DNA from: Saprospira grandis
GTDB taxonomy: Bacteria; Bacteroidota; Bacteroidia; Chitinophagales; Saprospiraceae
DNA: 64,000 nt
Direction: 5' to 3'
NCBI RefSeq assembly: GCF_027594745.1
Contig: NZ_CP110854.1
Location: forward strand, 372,001 to 436,000
Shown: piece by piece, positions 1 to 8,552 of the stretch
How the letters are laid out: every line of letters begins with the position of its first letter
How positions within the stretch are numbered: position 1 is the stretch's first letter
Made by a program: the position numbers and the translations under genes
Notes under the pieces: model-generated
Told to the model about the DNA's origin: nothing
The model's database searches: none
Seen by the model: only the letters and a program-made list of their open reading frames with translations

Positions 1-596
1 ACAGACCACCACAGTTTTTTACCACAGAAAAAAATTCATTGTTTTTTGGTCCAGTTGCTAATTGAAAGCCGCTAATTGAAAGGGGATTTATTCCCAGATA
101 AAATTCATCGAAACCCCAGGGCCAAGGCCCTAGGCTAAGAAAAAAATTGTCATCCCCTCATCCGAGGGGATTTTTTTTGGCGGTTGTAGTTGGAGGGAGT
201 TGTTGTTTTGAAATTTTTTTGGACCAGTGGGTTAAAACCCACAGCAAGAAGGGAGGACATTCTACATCCAAAAAAATGAGCCGATGGTTGAAACCATCGG
301 CCCATAAAAAATTAAACTAAAAACTGTTTCTTTTTTCGGGGCGGTTATTTTTTCTCCTTGTTTTGATCACCGCAGTTTTTTACCACCCAAAAAATTCATT
401 GTTTTTTGGCCTAGTTGCTAATTGAAAGCCGCTATTTGAAAGGGGGATTTTATTCCCAGATAAATTTCATAGGAACCCCAGGCTAAGAAAAAAAATTGTC
501 ATCCCCTCTTGCGAGGGGATTTTTCTTGGCGGTTGTTGTTGGGGGGTTGTTGTTTTGAAGTTTTTTTAGACCAGTGGGTTAAAACCGTTTTTTTTT
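1..596. repeat. Gene-free AT-rich tract with short repeats
   Basis: No plausible gene is seen here. The tract holds two copies of an AT-rich unit built around ATTCATTGTTTTTTGG and GCTAATTGAAAGCC (about 22-92 and 370-452), and two copies of a hairpin-like unit around CATCCCCTC...GAGGGGAT (about 145-175 and 495-522). It also holds short palindromes with a GGTTAAAACC or GGTTGAAACC core (227-242 and 281-298). The same units recur near 0.86, 5.94 and 20.9-21.7 kb, so they are dispersed genomic repeats rather than a local array. Confidence 0.7.
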
Positions 597-1100
597 AGCA
601 AACAAGGGCTTTAGCCCGCCAGTTTGCATAGACCCGCAACCATGGGCTTCAGCCCATGACGGTACAATAAAGACAGACTAAAAATTCAGTGATAAAAATC
701 TCTTCTATTATTGCCGCCAAAAAATTCAGTGATAAAAAATAACGGCTATTCGTTCGGCCCTGGGCTGAAGCCCAGGGTTGTAGACTTGAGCGAACTGGCG
801 GACTAAAGTCCTTGTTCGCTTTTTTTTCTTCATTGTTTTGGATCCATTAGTTTTTTTACCACCCAAAAAATTCATTGTTTTTTGGCCCAGTTGCTAATTG
901 AAAGCCGCTAATTGAAAGGGGATTTAAGGGCCGAAGAAAAAAGTTTATAGAAAAAACTAAGATTGTGCGGCCTAGCGATGTGCAGCAGTGCGGCAAAGCC
1001 GCAGACCAAGCAAAAAACTTGTTTTTTTGCGCAGGGCCGAGCGAACAGCGAGCTGCGAAACGTAGCGCCGCAAGGCGAAGCCGCAGCGGAGGCCCCCAAA
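597..1100. repeat. Long direct repeat, copy 1 (about 0.5 kb)
   Basis: This segment is nearly identical, in the same orientation, to 5678-6180. It contains, in order, palindromes with GGGCTTTAGCCC and GGGCTTCAGCCC cores, two ATTCAGTGATAAAAA units, the ATTCATTG/GCTAATTGAAAG unit and a GC-rich element ending in GGAGGCCCC. The two copies flank the efflux operon and its regulator. The identity was judged by eye and not by a computed alignment. Confidence 0.85.
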
Positions 1101-1236
1101 AAAATAGCGAGCTGCGACAACAAGAACTTTAGTTCGCAGTTCGACAACCGAAGGGAGTAAACGTAGCGCAGCAAGGCGAAGCCGCAGCGACAACAAAGAC
1201 TTTAGTCTGCAGTTCGACGACGGAAAGGAGTAACGC
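963..1236. repeat. GC-rich gene-facing element E1
   Basis: This is a copy of the GC-rich dispersed element (core GGGCCGAGCGAACAGCGAGC, arms of the CGGCAAAGCCG type). Its GGCCCC end points right, toward the efflux operon. It carries two extra hairpin units, GAAC-TTTA-GTTC at 1124-1135 and AGAC-TTTA-GTCT at 1197-1208, which have different stems but the same loop and the same flanks. Confidence 0.75.
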
Positions 1237-1286
1237 CCCAAAAAAATCGCATAAAAAAAGCAAAAAAATGCAGCCCTATAGATTTC

Positions 1287-1315
1287 TTGATCTAGGTCAA
1301 GAAGGAAGAAATTTG
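1287..1315 (+). promoter_or_regulatory. Candidate promoter overlapping an FNR-like box
   Basis: TTGAT-CTAG-GTCAA (1287-1300) differs by one base from the FNR-type consensus TTGAT-N4-ATCAA. Its TTG could also be the -33 element of a Bacteroidetes promoter, because 18 nt further on lies GAAATTTG, one mismatch from TAnnTTTG. The efflux operon starts 38 nt downstream. A Crp/Fnr-family gene closes the same module, and its recognition helix carries the E..SR residues that read TTGAT in FNR. Regulation of the operon by that protein is inferred from this. Confidence 0.4.
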
Positions 1316-1353
1316 GAAAGAGGACCTTTGCCTTAGACAAAAATAGATCTGGC

Positions 1354-2724
1354 ATGAAAAAATTGATGTTTTCCTTTTTTCTTTTTTGGGCAGTACTACC
1401 GATAAGGGCCCAAGAATTTATTCCGCAAGAGTTTTGGGGGCTTTGGGAGGCCACAGCAAAGCGAGATGCAGGCCTAAAAAGTTTCGATTTGTCCCAAGAG
1501 CAAATTTTATTGCAAGATAAAGCGCTGCGCTATCGCTTTTTGCCCAATTTAGAACTCAATGCAAGTTATACTCGCTTGGGCGAAGACCTTCGTTTTGATA
1601 GCGATATGGAAAGTTTGTTAATGGGCAGCCAAAGTTTGTTGGCCAAAGAAGCTTTGGGCATTCCATTTAATATGCCTTTGCCCGAACAAGTACCACTTTC
1701 TGAAATTCCGCCCATTTTGGAGCGAAATATTTTGAAAGCCTCCGCCGATATGAATTGGTTATTATATAGTGGCGGAAAAATTAAACAGGGCCGAAAAGCT
1801 TTGCAAGCCAAAGGCGAACTGCAATTGGCCCAAAAACAAATGCAAAAAGAAACGCTATTTAATAATTTGCTGCAAACTTATGATCAGTTGGGTTTATTGC
1901 TGGCCGCAGAAAAAGTGTTGTCGCAAACAGGCGATTATTTGGCCCAGCAAGAAAATTTTGTTGAAAAAGCGATTGCCAACGGTTTGGCGATTCCGATTGA
2001 TCGCAAAAAAATTGAACTGGCCAAAAAACAACTGGCCCTCAAAGTAGAAGAGCAAAAAAGCAAGAAGAAAATTGTTTTGGCCCTTTTAGCTCAGCAATCG
2101 CAACTGCCCGCAGAAGAATTGGCCAATTTGCACCCTCAATTGGTTTTGCCCGCAGAAAAAAACTGGTCTAGCGAAAAAAGAGTGGAATTAAACGCCTTAG
2201 AAGCGGCCCAAAAAGCTTTGGAAGCCCAAGAAAAAATGGAACGCCAAAGTTTTATTCCCAAACTTGCGCTCAAAGGACATTATGAAATTTTGCAGCAAGA
2301 TTTATCGCTACTCGACCCCAAGGCCTATATCGCTTTGGGCATGAATTGGACGCTCTTTGATGGCCGGCAAGGTCACCTCAAAGCAGAGCAAAAAGCTTTG
2401 GAGCAACAAAAAATCAAAGAAAAAATACGTGAAGTAGAAGAACAACTGCTTTTGGCCGAGACCAAAGCGCAGGCGGATTGGGATTTGGCCCAAGAAAAAA
2501 TTGAGTTGCAAAAAGCCGAGAAAAAATTGGCCGAAGAACATTATGCGCTAGTGCAAGAACAATATCAAAATGGATTGACGGATTTGCGTGAGCCTTTGGC
2601 GGCCCTAAAAGATATTGAACAAATTTCTTTTTCCTTGGCGCAAAGCAGATACCAAGCAAGACGCGCCTATTTGGCCCTCATTCAAGCAAAAGGACAGTTA
2701 ATTAAGACCATCGAACAACAATAA
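1354..2724 (+). CDS. TolC-like outer-membrane efflux protein
   Basis: This is a 456-residue outer membrane factor of the TolC/OEP family, expected to form the outer-membrane channel of a tripartite exporter. It has an N-terminal signal peptide (MKKLMFSFFLFWAVLPIRAQ), followed by two long alpha-helical, Gln/Lys/Ala-rich halves typical of the OEP repeat, with LNASYTR and GMNWTLFDG beta-strand segments at corresponding places in each half. Length is normal for the family. It is the first gene of an operon with an HlyD-like lipoprotein 4 nt downstream and an ABC-2 permease after that. The start follows an A-rich leader. The substrate cannot be read from the sequence; drugs, lipids or peptides are all possible. 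Confidence 0.9.
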   Translation: MKKLMFSFFLFWAVLPIRAQEFIPQEFWGLWEATAKRDAGLKSFDLSQEQILLQDKALRYRFLPNLELNASYTRLGEDLRFDSDMESLLMGSQSLLAKEALGIPFNMPLPEQVPLSEIPPILERNILKASADMNWLLYSGGKIKQGRKALQAKGELQLAQKQMQKETLFNNLLQTYDQLGLLLAAEKVLSQTGDYLAQQENFVEKAIANGLAIPIDRKKIELAKKQLALKVEEQKSKKKIVLALLAQQSQLPAEELANLHPQLVLPAEKNWSSEKRVELNALEAAQKALEAQEKMERQSFIPKLALKGHYEILQQDLSLLDPKAYIALGMNWTLFDGRQGHLKAEQKALEQQKIKEKIREVEEQLLLAETKAQADWDLAQEKIELQKAEKKLAEEHYALVQEQYQNGLTDLREPLAALKDIEQISFSLAQSRYQARRAYLALIQAKGQLIKTIEQQ

Positions 2725-2728
2725 TCAA

Positions 2729-3703
2729 ATGAAACGACTATTTATTTTGGGCCTTCTGCCCCTACTCCTTTTTAGTTGCCAGACAGAAGAACAGCCAGAA
2801 AAAATTAAATTTCCTCAGGGAAAAGTAAAATATAAAACCTTGGGCGTTAGCTCGAAGATTGCCGGCCGCTTGGCTAAAATTTATGTCAAAGAAGGACAGC
2901 TGGTCCAAAAAGGCGACACTTTAGCCCGACTTGACATTCCGGAGATCGCTGCAAAGATGGCGCAGGCCGAAGGCGCTATTTTAGCGGCCTCTGGACAATT
3001 GGAGATGGCAAAAAATGGGGCAACTAGCGAACAAAGAGCGCAATTGGAACAAAAAATTGAAGCCGCCAAAGCACAACTCGCTTTTGCAGAAGCTTCTGAA
3101 AAAAGATTAGCGGCTTTGCATGCCGATTCATTACTCTCTACGCAATCTTATGAAGAAGTAGCCATGAAAGTAGAATTGGCTCAAGCACAACTAGCGGCTT
3201 TAAAAGAAAAGCGAAAAGAAGTAGAAAAAGGAAGTCGCAGCGAATTAGTACAGCAAGCGCAGGGACAATTGGCCAGAGCGCAGGCGGCCAAACAAGAATT
3301 AGAAGTGGCCCAAGAAGAAATTTATATTATTTCGCCCGCCAATTTTAGAATCGAAACCATTTCGCTAGAAGAAGGCGAGCTCCTTGGCCCCGGCTACAGC
3401 CTTTTTTATGGCTACAAAACAGAAAGCATGTATTTCCGCTTTAGCATTGCCGAATCTGAAATTTACAACTTTGAGGAAGGACAAAAAATAAATGTCCAAA
3501 ATCCTTACACCAAAGAAGAAATTCCCTGCGAATTGCGTCGCATCAAACAATTGGCCCGTTATGCCAGCCAAAGTTCTGCGGCCCCTAACTACGAATTGGC
3601 CGAAAATTTATACGAGCTACAACTTTGGCCCATTCAAAAAACAAAAAGTCCGCAATATGTCAATGCAACTGTTTTGCTGCTTGCTGAGGCTACAAAAAAA
3701 TAA
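2729..3703 (+). CDS. HlyD-family periplasmic adaptor lipoprotein
   Basis: This is a 324-residue membrane fusion protein that should link the inner-membrane permease to the TolC-like channel. The N-terminus is a lipoprotein signal with lipobox LLFSC, so the protein is probably lipid-anchored. Residues about 35-75 form the first half of a biotinyl-lipoyl-like domain (GRLAKIYVKEGQLVQKGDTL). This is followed by a long Ala/Gln/Glu-rich coiled-coil hairpin (about 80-195) and a beta-rich C-terminal part. It lies 4 nt after the TolC-like gene and 5 nt before the permease, so the three are almost certainly co-transcribed. The family is clear; the exported substrate is unknown. Confidence 0.88.
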   Translation: MKRLFILGLLPLLLFSCQTEEQPEKIKFPQGKVKYKTLGVSSKIAGRLAKIYVKEGQLVQKGDTLARLDIPEIAAKMAQAEGAILAASGQLEMAKNGATSEQRAQLEQKIEAAKAQLAFAEASEKRLAALHADSLLSTQSYEEVAMKVELAQAQLAALKEKRKEVEKGSRSELVQQAQGQLARAQAAKQELEVAQEEIYIISPANFRIETISLEEGELLGPGYSLFYGYKTESMYFRFSIAESEIYNFEEGQKINVQNPYTKEEIPCELRRIKQLARYASQSSAAPNYELAENLYELQLWPIQKTKSPQYVNATVLLLAEATKK

Positions 3704-3708
3704 GAGAA

Positions 3709-4917
3709 ATGAAAGAGTTTTTTCAATTGCTGGGCCTAGAGTTTAAGCGTTTTTTGAGCAACCGTGTCATTCTGGCCATTTTTTTTATGGCACCTGTTTT
3801 TTATGGCCTTTTATTTCAGGCCGTTTATCGCAAAGCACAATTGCAAGACCTGCCCATTTTGGTGGTGGATGCCGATCAAACGCCTTCTTCGGCCCTCCTA
3901 ATCGATGCCCTTTCCGATAATCCAAGCCTAAAAGTGGCCGAAGTATTGGGCGAGGTACAATATTTAAAAGAAAAAATGTTGGAAGAAGAATTTATGGCGG
4001 TGGTGCAAATCCCCCAAGATTTTGAGGCCGATATTTTACAAAAGCGTCATCCAGAGGTTCGTGTAGATCTCAATATGGTTAATTTGTTGGAAGCCAACCT
4101 CGCCAGCAGAAATTTGCAATTGGTTTTGGCCAGTTTAAATGCGGGTTTTGAAATTGAAGGCCTAAAAAAACAAGGGATGGCGCCTCCTCAGGCTGCCGCA
4201 GCTTATGAAGCTTTTCAAATTAGTTTTCACAAGTTATATAATAGTAGCGGCAGCTATTTATATTATATGTTGCCTGGTTTGTTGGCTGCGATTTTACAAC
4301 AAGTGATTTTTTTGGCCATGGCCATTAGTTTTGCTCGAGATTTTGAAGATGGTCATTTTAGTCGCTTGGCCAAGGCTTCTCCTTTTGCGGGCTATAGTTT
4401 ATTGCTGAAAATTTTGCCCATGGCCATTTTTCTGCCCCTCAATTATGCCTTGATGTATTGGGGCTTCCAATATTTTCAGATCGATTTTTTGATGCCCTTA
4501 GATAAAATGCTGCCTTTGGTCATTTATTTTTCTTTGGCCGCTACCTTTATCGGTTTATTATTTTCGATTGTTTTGCCCAGCCAATTAACGGCCACCGAAT
4601 TATTGATGGTCATTTCTACTCCCGCCTTTGTTTTGAGTGGATTTAGTTGGCCGCGTTCGGGCATGCCGCCCCTTTTGGCCGAAGCCGCCAATTATATTCC
4701 CCTAACGCCTTTTATTGAAGGCCTTAGGAAATTGAGTTACTATGGCGCAGAGCTTTCGCAAATTGAGCCCGAAATTCAACAGCTACAATTTTTAGCGCTT
4801 TCGGCTTTCGTTTTACTTTTTGTGGTGGTACAAATAAAAACCCTTTTGCGCAGAAGAAAACTTAATGCTTTGCCCGAATCCGACTCAAAGTTTCGGGCCG
4901 AATCCCTAAAAAACTAG
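3709..4917 (+). CDS. ABC-2 type transporter permease
   Basis: This is a 402-residue inner-membrane permease of the ABC-2 family (YhhJ/YbhS-like). It has one N-terminal membrane helix (VILAIFFMAPVFYGLLFQAV), a periplasmic domain of roughly 150 residues, then about five helices from YLYYMLPGLLAAILQQV onward, with the conserved late segment containing SGFSWPRSGMPP. Such permeases normally work with an ABC ATPase, yet none is encoded in this operon, so the ATPase must come from elsewhere or the exporter is incomplete. The 3' end overlaps the convergent Crp/Fnr gene by 56 bp. Confidence 0.88.
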   Translation: MKEFFQLLGLEFKRFLSNRVILAIFFMAPVFYGLLFQAVYRKAQLQDLPILVVDADQTPSSALLIDALSDNPSLKVAEVLGEVQYLKEKMLEEEFMAVVQIPQDFEADILQKRHPEVRVDLNMVNLLEANLASRNLQLVLASLNAGFEIEGLKKQGMAPPQAAAAYEAFQISFHKLYNSSGSYLYYMLPGLLAAILQQVIFLAMAISFARDFEDGHFSRLAKASPFAGYSLLLKILPMAIFLPLNYALMYWGFQYFQIDFLMPLDKMLPLVIYFSLAATFIGLLFSIVLPSQLTATELLMVISTPAFVLSGFSWPRSGMPPLLAEAANYIPLTPFIEGLRKLSYYGAELSQIEPEIQQLQFLALSAFVLLFVVVQIKTLLRRRKLNALPESDSKFRAESLKN

Positions 4918-5428
4918 CAATATCGCCTAAGCGTAATCGCTGAAATAGATCGGGATAACGCTCCAACATAAAATCGTAGCGCTCTTTGGCCGATTTAAAT
5001 TGCATAGCATGCCAACGCTGAATCATTTCGCCCAACATTTCAATCGCTAGCAATCGGCCAAAGCGCTCAATTAAATGCAATTCTTCAAAGAGTTGCTCCA
5101 AACGCTGATGCGAAATTTCATACAAGCGGGCATCTTCCAACAATTCTATATTATATATAGAGGGCTTTTGCTGGAAAAAACTTTCGCTATTGGTCAAAAA
5201 CTCTCCTTCTCTAAAAAACCACAAGCTAACATCAGTGCCCGAATCTCCATAGTAAAAACTGCGGGCCAAGCCCTCTTCAATAAAAAAAAGTGAGCGACAA
5301 ACCTTGCCCATTGGAAGAAGTAATTCGCCTTTGGGCAATTTTTTTTCTACAAACTCTTCTTTGAGCCTGGCCAAATCACTTGCTGGAAAATCTACTCTAG
5401 CTTTTATTGCCGCTTCTAATCGCTTCAT
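4862..5428 (-). CDS. Crp/Fnr-family transcription regulator
   Basis: This 188-residue regulator has an N-terminal cyclic-nucleotide-binding-like beta-roll (about residues 25-115, with LPKGELLLPMG and FFIEEGLARSFY) and a C-terminal winged helix-turn-helix (GDIASFLGIRPETLSRIRAK). The recognition helix has E, S and R in the positions that in FNR contact TTGAT. Only one cysteine is present, so an FNR-type iron-sulfur cluster is excluded and the ligand is unknown. It is convergent with, and overlaps, the efflux permease gene. An FNR-like box lies in front of the efflux operon, which makes local control likely but unproven. Confidence 0.85.
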   Translation of the reverse strand: MKRLEAAIKARVDFPASDLARLKEEFVEKKLPKGELLLPMGKVCRSLFFIEEGLARSFYYGDSGTDVSLWFFREGEFLTNSESFFQQKPSIYNIELLEDARLYEISHQRLEQLFEELHLIERFGRLLAIEMLGEMIQRWHAMQFKSAKERYDFMLERYPDLFQRLRLGDIASFLGIRPETLSRIRAKH

Positions 5429-5458
5429 TTTTTATCTTTTTTTGCAAAGATACGTTTT

Positions 5459-5600
5459 TTTGGGGGCTGCCCCTGCGCTTCGCTTGGGTCGGGCTATGTC
5501 GCAGCTCGCTGTTCGCTCGGCCCTGCGTTTTTTTTCGCTGCGCTCAAAAAAACTGGGTCTGGCCTGCGGCCACTGCTATCTATCCCTCAGCCGCTCATCT
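5459..5600. repeat. GC-rich gene-facing element E2
   Basis: This copy begins with GGGGGCTGCCCC 30 bp upstream of the Crp/Fnr start codon and runs through GCTCGCTGTTCGCTCGGCCC. The GGGGC end faces the regulator gene. The reading frames across it are repeat shadows and no gene is supported. Confidence 0.7.
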
Positions 5601-5677
5601 AATTTTTTCAGGCCATTTTTTTTCTTCGGCGGTTGTGCGGTTGTTTTTTTATTGAAGCTAAAATTTTTCCATTTTCC

Positions 5678-6180
5678 AGCAAACAAGGGCTTTAGCCCGC
5701 TAGTTTGCATAGACCCGCAACCATGGGCTTCAGCCCATGGCCATAAAACAATTCCAGAAAAAAATTCAGTGATAAAAAATCTCTTTTATTATTGCCGCCA
5801 AAAAAATTCAGTGATAAAAAATAACGGCTATTCGTTCGGCCCTGGGCTGAAGCCCAGGGTTGTTGACTTGAGCGAACTGGCGGACTAAAGTCCTTGTTCG
5901 CTTTTTTTTTCTCTTGTTTTGGATCCATTAGTTTTTTTAGCGGCCAAAAAATTCATTGTTTTTTGGCCCAGTTGCTAATTGAAAGCCGCTAATTGAAAGG
6001 GGGATTTAAGGGCCTAAGAAAAAAGTTTAGAGAAAAAATACAGATGAGCGGCCTAGCGATGTGCAGCAGTGCGGCAAAGCCGCAGACCCAGCAAAAAACT
6101 TGTTTTTTTGCGCAGGGCCGAGCGAACAGCGAGCTGCGAAACGTAGCGCCGCAAGGCGAAGCCGAAGCGGAGGCCCCAAA
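5678..6180. repeat. Long direct repeat, copy 2, ending in element E3
   Basis: This is the second copy of the 0.5-kb repeat at 597-1100. Its right third (about 6048-6180) is a GC-rich element whose GGAGGCCCC end faces the Clp-like ATPase gene about 80 bp away. The interval between the two copies is exactly the efflux operon and its regulator, so recombination between them would delete or duplicate the whole module. Confidence 0.85.
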
Positions 6181-6256
6181 TAAAACAATTGGAAAAGAAA
6201 AATAAAAAATCCTAAATTGGGTCGTGGACTCATTTGATGCGTTCCGAGATAAAAAT

Positions 6257-8524
6257 ATGAGCATGAAAACATTGACCTACCCTTTGTGGAGTTATAGTTT
6301 GGCGGATGGTTCTCAGTTGGGCTTTATTTTGGGCCAGAATCATTTGCCTTTGATAGAAAAGGATTTAAAAAGTTTGAAGGCGGCTTTTGTGCAGCTTTTG
6401 CAGAAGCAGTATAAAAAATATGGGCATTATCCGCCGCAGACTTTGGAGCAGTTTAAGAAAAAGCGCTTTGAGATTGAGTTTCGGCCCAGTTATCAGTTGG
6501 GGGAGCATAATTTTCCGGTAGAGCAAAGTTTAAAAATTCCGATTTGGACCGTTTATGGGCCCAGCTCGAACGGATATGCCTATGAATGTCAGTTGCCTGA
6601 TCTTTTTGAGTCTTTTCGGTATCAGGATAATAATAGTTTGTCTTCTTTGCTTCAATATTATTGTAGCAACTTGCTCAATCAGTATCAGCCAAAAAGTATT
6701 TTTCGTTTGATGAATCGGCCCGAGCCGCAGTTGAGTGAATTGCAATTGCGGATTAAGGAAGTGGAAGAGCGCAGTTCTTTTGGACAGGCTTGGCAGCAGG
6801 GTCCGCAATTAAAAGAATTGCCCGCTTTGGCCGAATTGTATCCGCCCAAGCAGGCCGATCTTCGCAAAAAGCGTTTACCCGAGCAAGCTTGGGAACGAGA
6901 AGATGTGGTGCAGCAACTGATTGATAAAATTTTGAACAAAAGAGCCAATATTTTATTGGTAGGGCCACCTTCTTCTGGGAAAACGGTGGTTTTGCAAGAA
7001 GCCTTACGAAAAATTCAGAAAGTGAGTCAGATGGGCTTGCAATTTTGGCGCATCAATAGTCAGCGAATCACGGCGCAGGCCAAATATTTGGGCGAATGGC
7101 AGCAGAAAGTAGAAAGTTTGGTAGAAGAACTGCAGTCGGTGCAAGGCGTACTTTGGGTCAATGACTGCATTCGTTTGTTGCAAATTGGTGGCGAAGGGGC
7201 CGAGGATAGTTTGGCGGCCTTTATGAGTGGATTTATTGCGGAGGGCAAACTACAATTGATTGGAGAATTGACGCCCAAAGAACTGGAGAGTTTGCGTCAG
7301 AAGCTGCCTAGTTTTGTTCAGCATTTTCAGCTTGTGCAGCTCAATCAGCTAGATGAAATGGCTGTGTTTAGAATTTTGGAGCGTTTTGCCCAGTATGCCG
7401 AGCAACAATTTAAGCAAAGCATACAGGCCGATGCTTGGCAATTGGCATATCGTCTTTTAGATCGCTATTATCCTTATGAGCATTTTCCGGGCAAAGCCCT
7501 TCGTTTTTTGGATAAAGTCATGCAAAGCCACAAAAATCAGCCAACAATAGATAGTAAAGCGGTTTTAGAAAGCTTTAGCAAGCAGACGGGATTGCCAGAA
7601 ATATTTTTGCGGGATGATATTTTATTGCAGCCCGAAGAGCTGCAAGACTATTTTTCTAGTCGCTTAATTGGGCAAAAGCCAGCGGTAGATGCCCTTTGCA
7701 ACTTGGTCAAAATCTTTAAGGTAGGGCTCAATAACCCCAGCAAACCCATTGGGAGTTTACTATTTGCTGGACCGACGGGAGTAGGAAAAACGGCGGCGGC
7801 CAAACTGCTGGCCGACTACTTTTTTGGGCAAGGGCAGCAAAAAAGTCCCTTGATTCGGATTGACATGAGTGAATTTCAGCATCCGGCTCAAATTGAACGT
7901 TTTATTGGGGCCGCTGGGCGGCCGGGCAAACTGGTCCAGGCTGTTCGAGAACGCCCTTTTGCCCTATTACTTTTGGATGAGGTCGAAAAAGCGCATCCCG
8001 CCATTTTTGATAGCTTGCTCAGCCTATTGGATGAAGGCCGCTTTGTGGATGCCTTTGGTCGAGTGACCAATTTTAAAAACTGCATCATTATTATGACCTC
8101 TAATTTGGGGGCTAGCAACCAAAGCCGCATTGGTTATGGCCAAAATGATCAGCAAAACTATGAATCGGCCATTTATAAATTCTTCCGTCCAGAATTTATT
8201 AACCGTTTGGACCAAATTGTCTTTTTCAAAGCCCTAGAAGAAAAAGATATTCGGAAAATTCTAGACATCGAGCTGCAGCAACTGGCGCAAAGAGAAGGCT
8301 TTAAGAAAAGAGAACTAGAATTGGACTTTGGGCCAGCCCTCAAAGAACTATTGGTCCATAAAGGATTTGACCAACGATATGGGGCCAGACCTCTGCAACG
8401 CTGCCTAGAAAGAGAACTAATTGCCCCCCTAGCCAATTGGTTACTTCAAAAAGATGTTGCAGTTCAGAAACAAAAACTGTATATTGAATATGTAGATGGA
8501 GAGCTAACTATTATTAACCTCTAA
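6257..8524 (+). CDS. Double AAA+ Clp-like ATPase with novel N-terminus
   Basis: This is a Clp/HSP100-type protein with two AAA+ modules. Numbered from the GTG at 6224, Walker A1 GPPSSGKT is at 247-254 and Walker A2 GPTGVGKT at 516-523. Walker B2 LLLLDEVEKA is at 581-590, and the C-terminal D2-small domain ends with RYGARPLQR. The D1 Walker B reads LWVNDC, with Cys where the catalytic Glu should be, so D1 may bind but not hydrolyse ATP. The first 200 residues are not a Clp N-domain, and the ClpB middle domain is absent. GTG at 6224 is possible, but ATG at 6257 is preferred because GTG offers only a weak 11-residue extension. A MORN protein gene follows 28 nt downstream. A specialised unfoldase or disaggregase is likely; the substrate is unknown. 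Confidence 0.8.
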   Translation: MSMKTLTYPLWSYSLADGSQLGFILGQNHLPLIEKDLKSLKAAFVQLLQKQYKKYGHYPPQTLEQFKKKRFEIEFRPSYQLGEHNFPVEQSLKIPIWTVYGPSSNGYAYECQLPDLFESFRYQDNNSLSSLLQYYCSNLLNQYQPKSIFRLMNRPEPQLSELQLRIKEVEERSSFGQAWQQGPQLKELPALAELYPPKQADLRKKRLPEQAWEREDVVQQLIDKILNKRANILLVGPPSSGKTVVLQEALRKIQKVSQMGLQFWRINSQRITAQAKYLGEWQQKVESLVEELQSVQGVLWVNDCIRLLQIGGEGAEDSLAAFMSGFIAEGKLQLIGELTPKELESLRQKLPSFVQHFQLVQLNQLDEMAVFRILERFAQYAEQQFKQSIQADAWQLAYRLLDRYYPYEHFPGKALRFLDKVMQSHKNQPTIDSKAVLESFSKQTGLPEIFLRDDILLQPEELQDYFSSRLIGQKPAVDALCNLVKIFKVGLNNPSKPIGSLLFAGPTGVGKTAAAKLLADYFFGQGQQKSPLIRIDMSEFQHPAQIERFIGAAGRPGKLVQAVRERPFALLLLDEVEKAHPAIFDSLLSLLDEGRFVDAFGRVTNFKNCIIIMTSNLGASNQSRIGYGQNDQQNYESAIYKFFRPEFINRLDQIVFFKALEEKDIRKILDIELQQLAQREGFKKRELELDFGPALKELLVHKGFDQRYGARPLQRCLERELIAPLANWLLQKDVAVQKQKLYIEYVDGELTIINL

Positions 8525-8552
8525 TTCATCCCTTCATAAAACGCGAAATACA

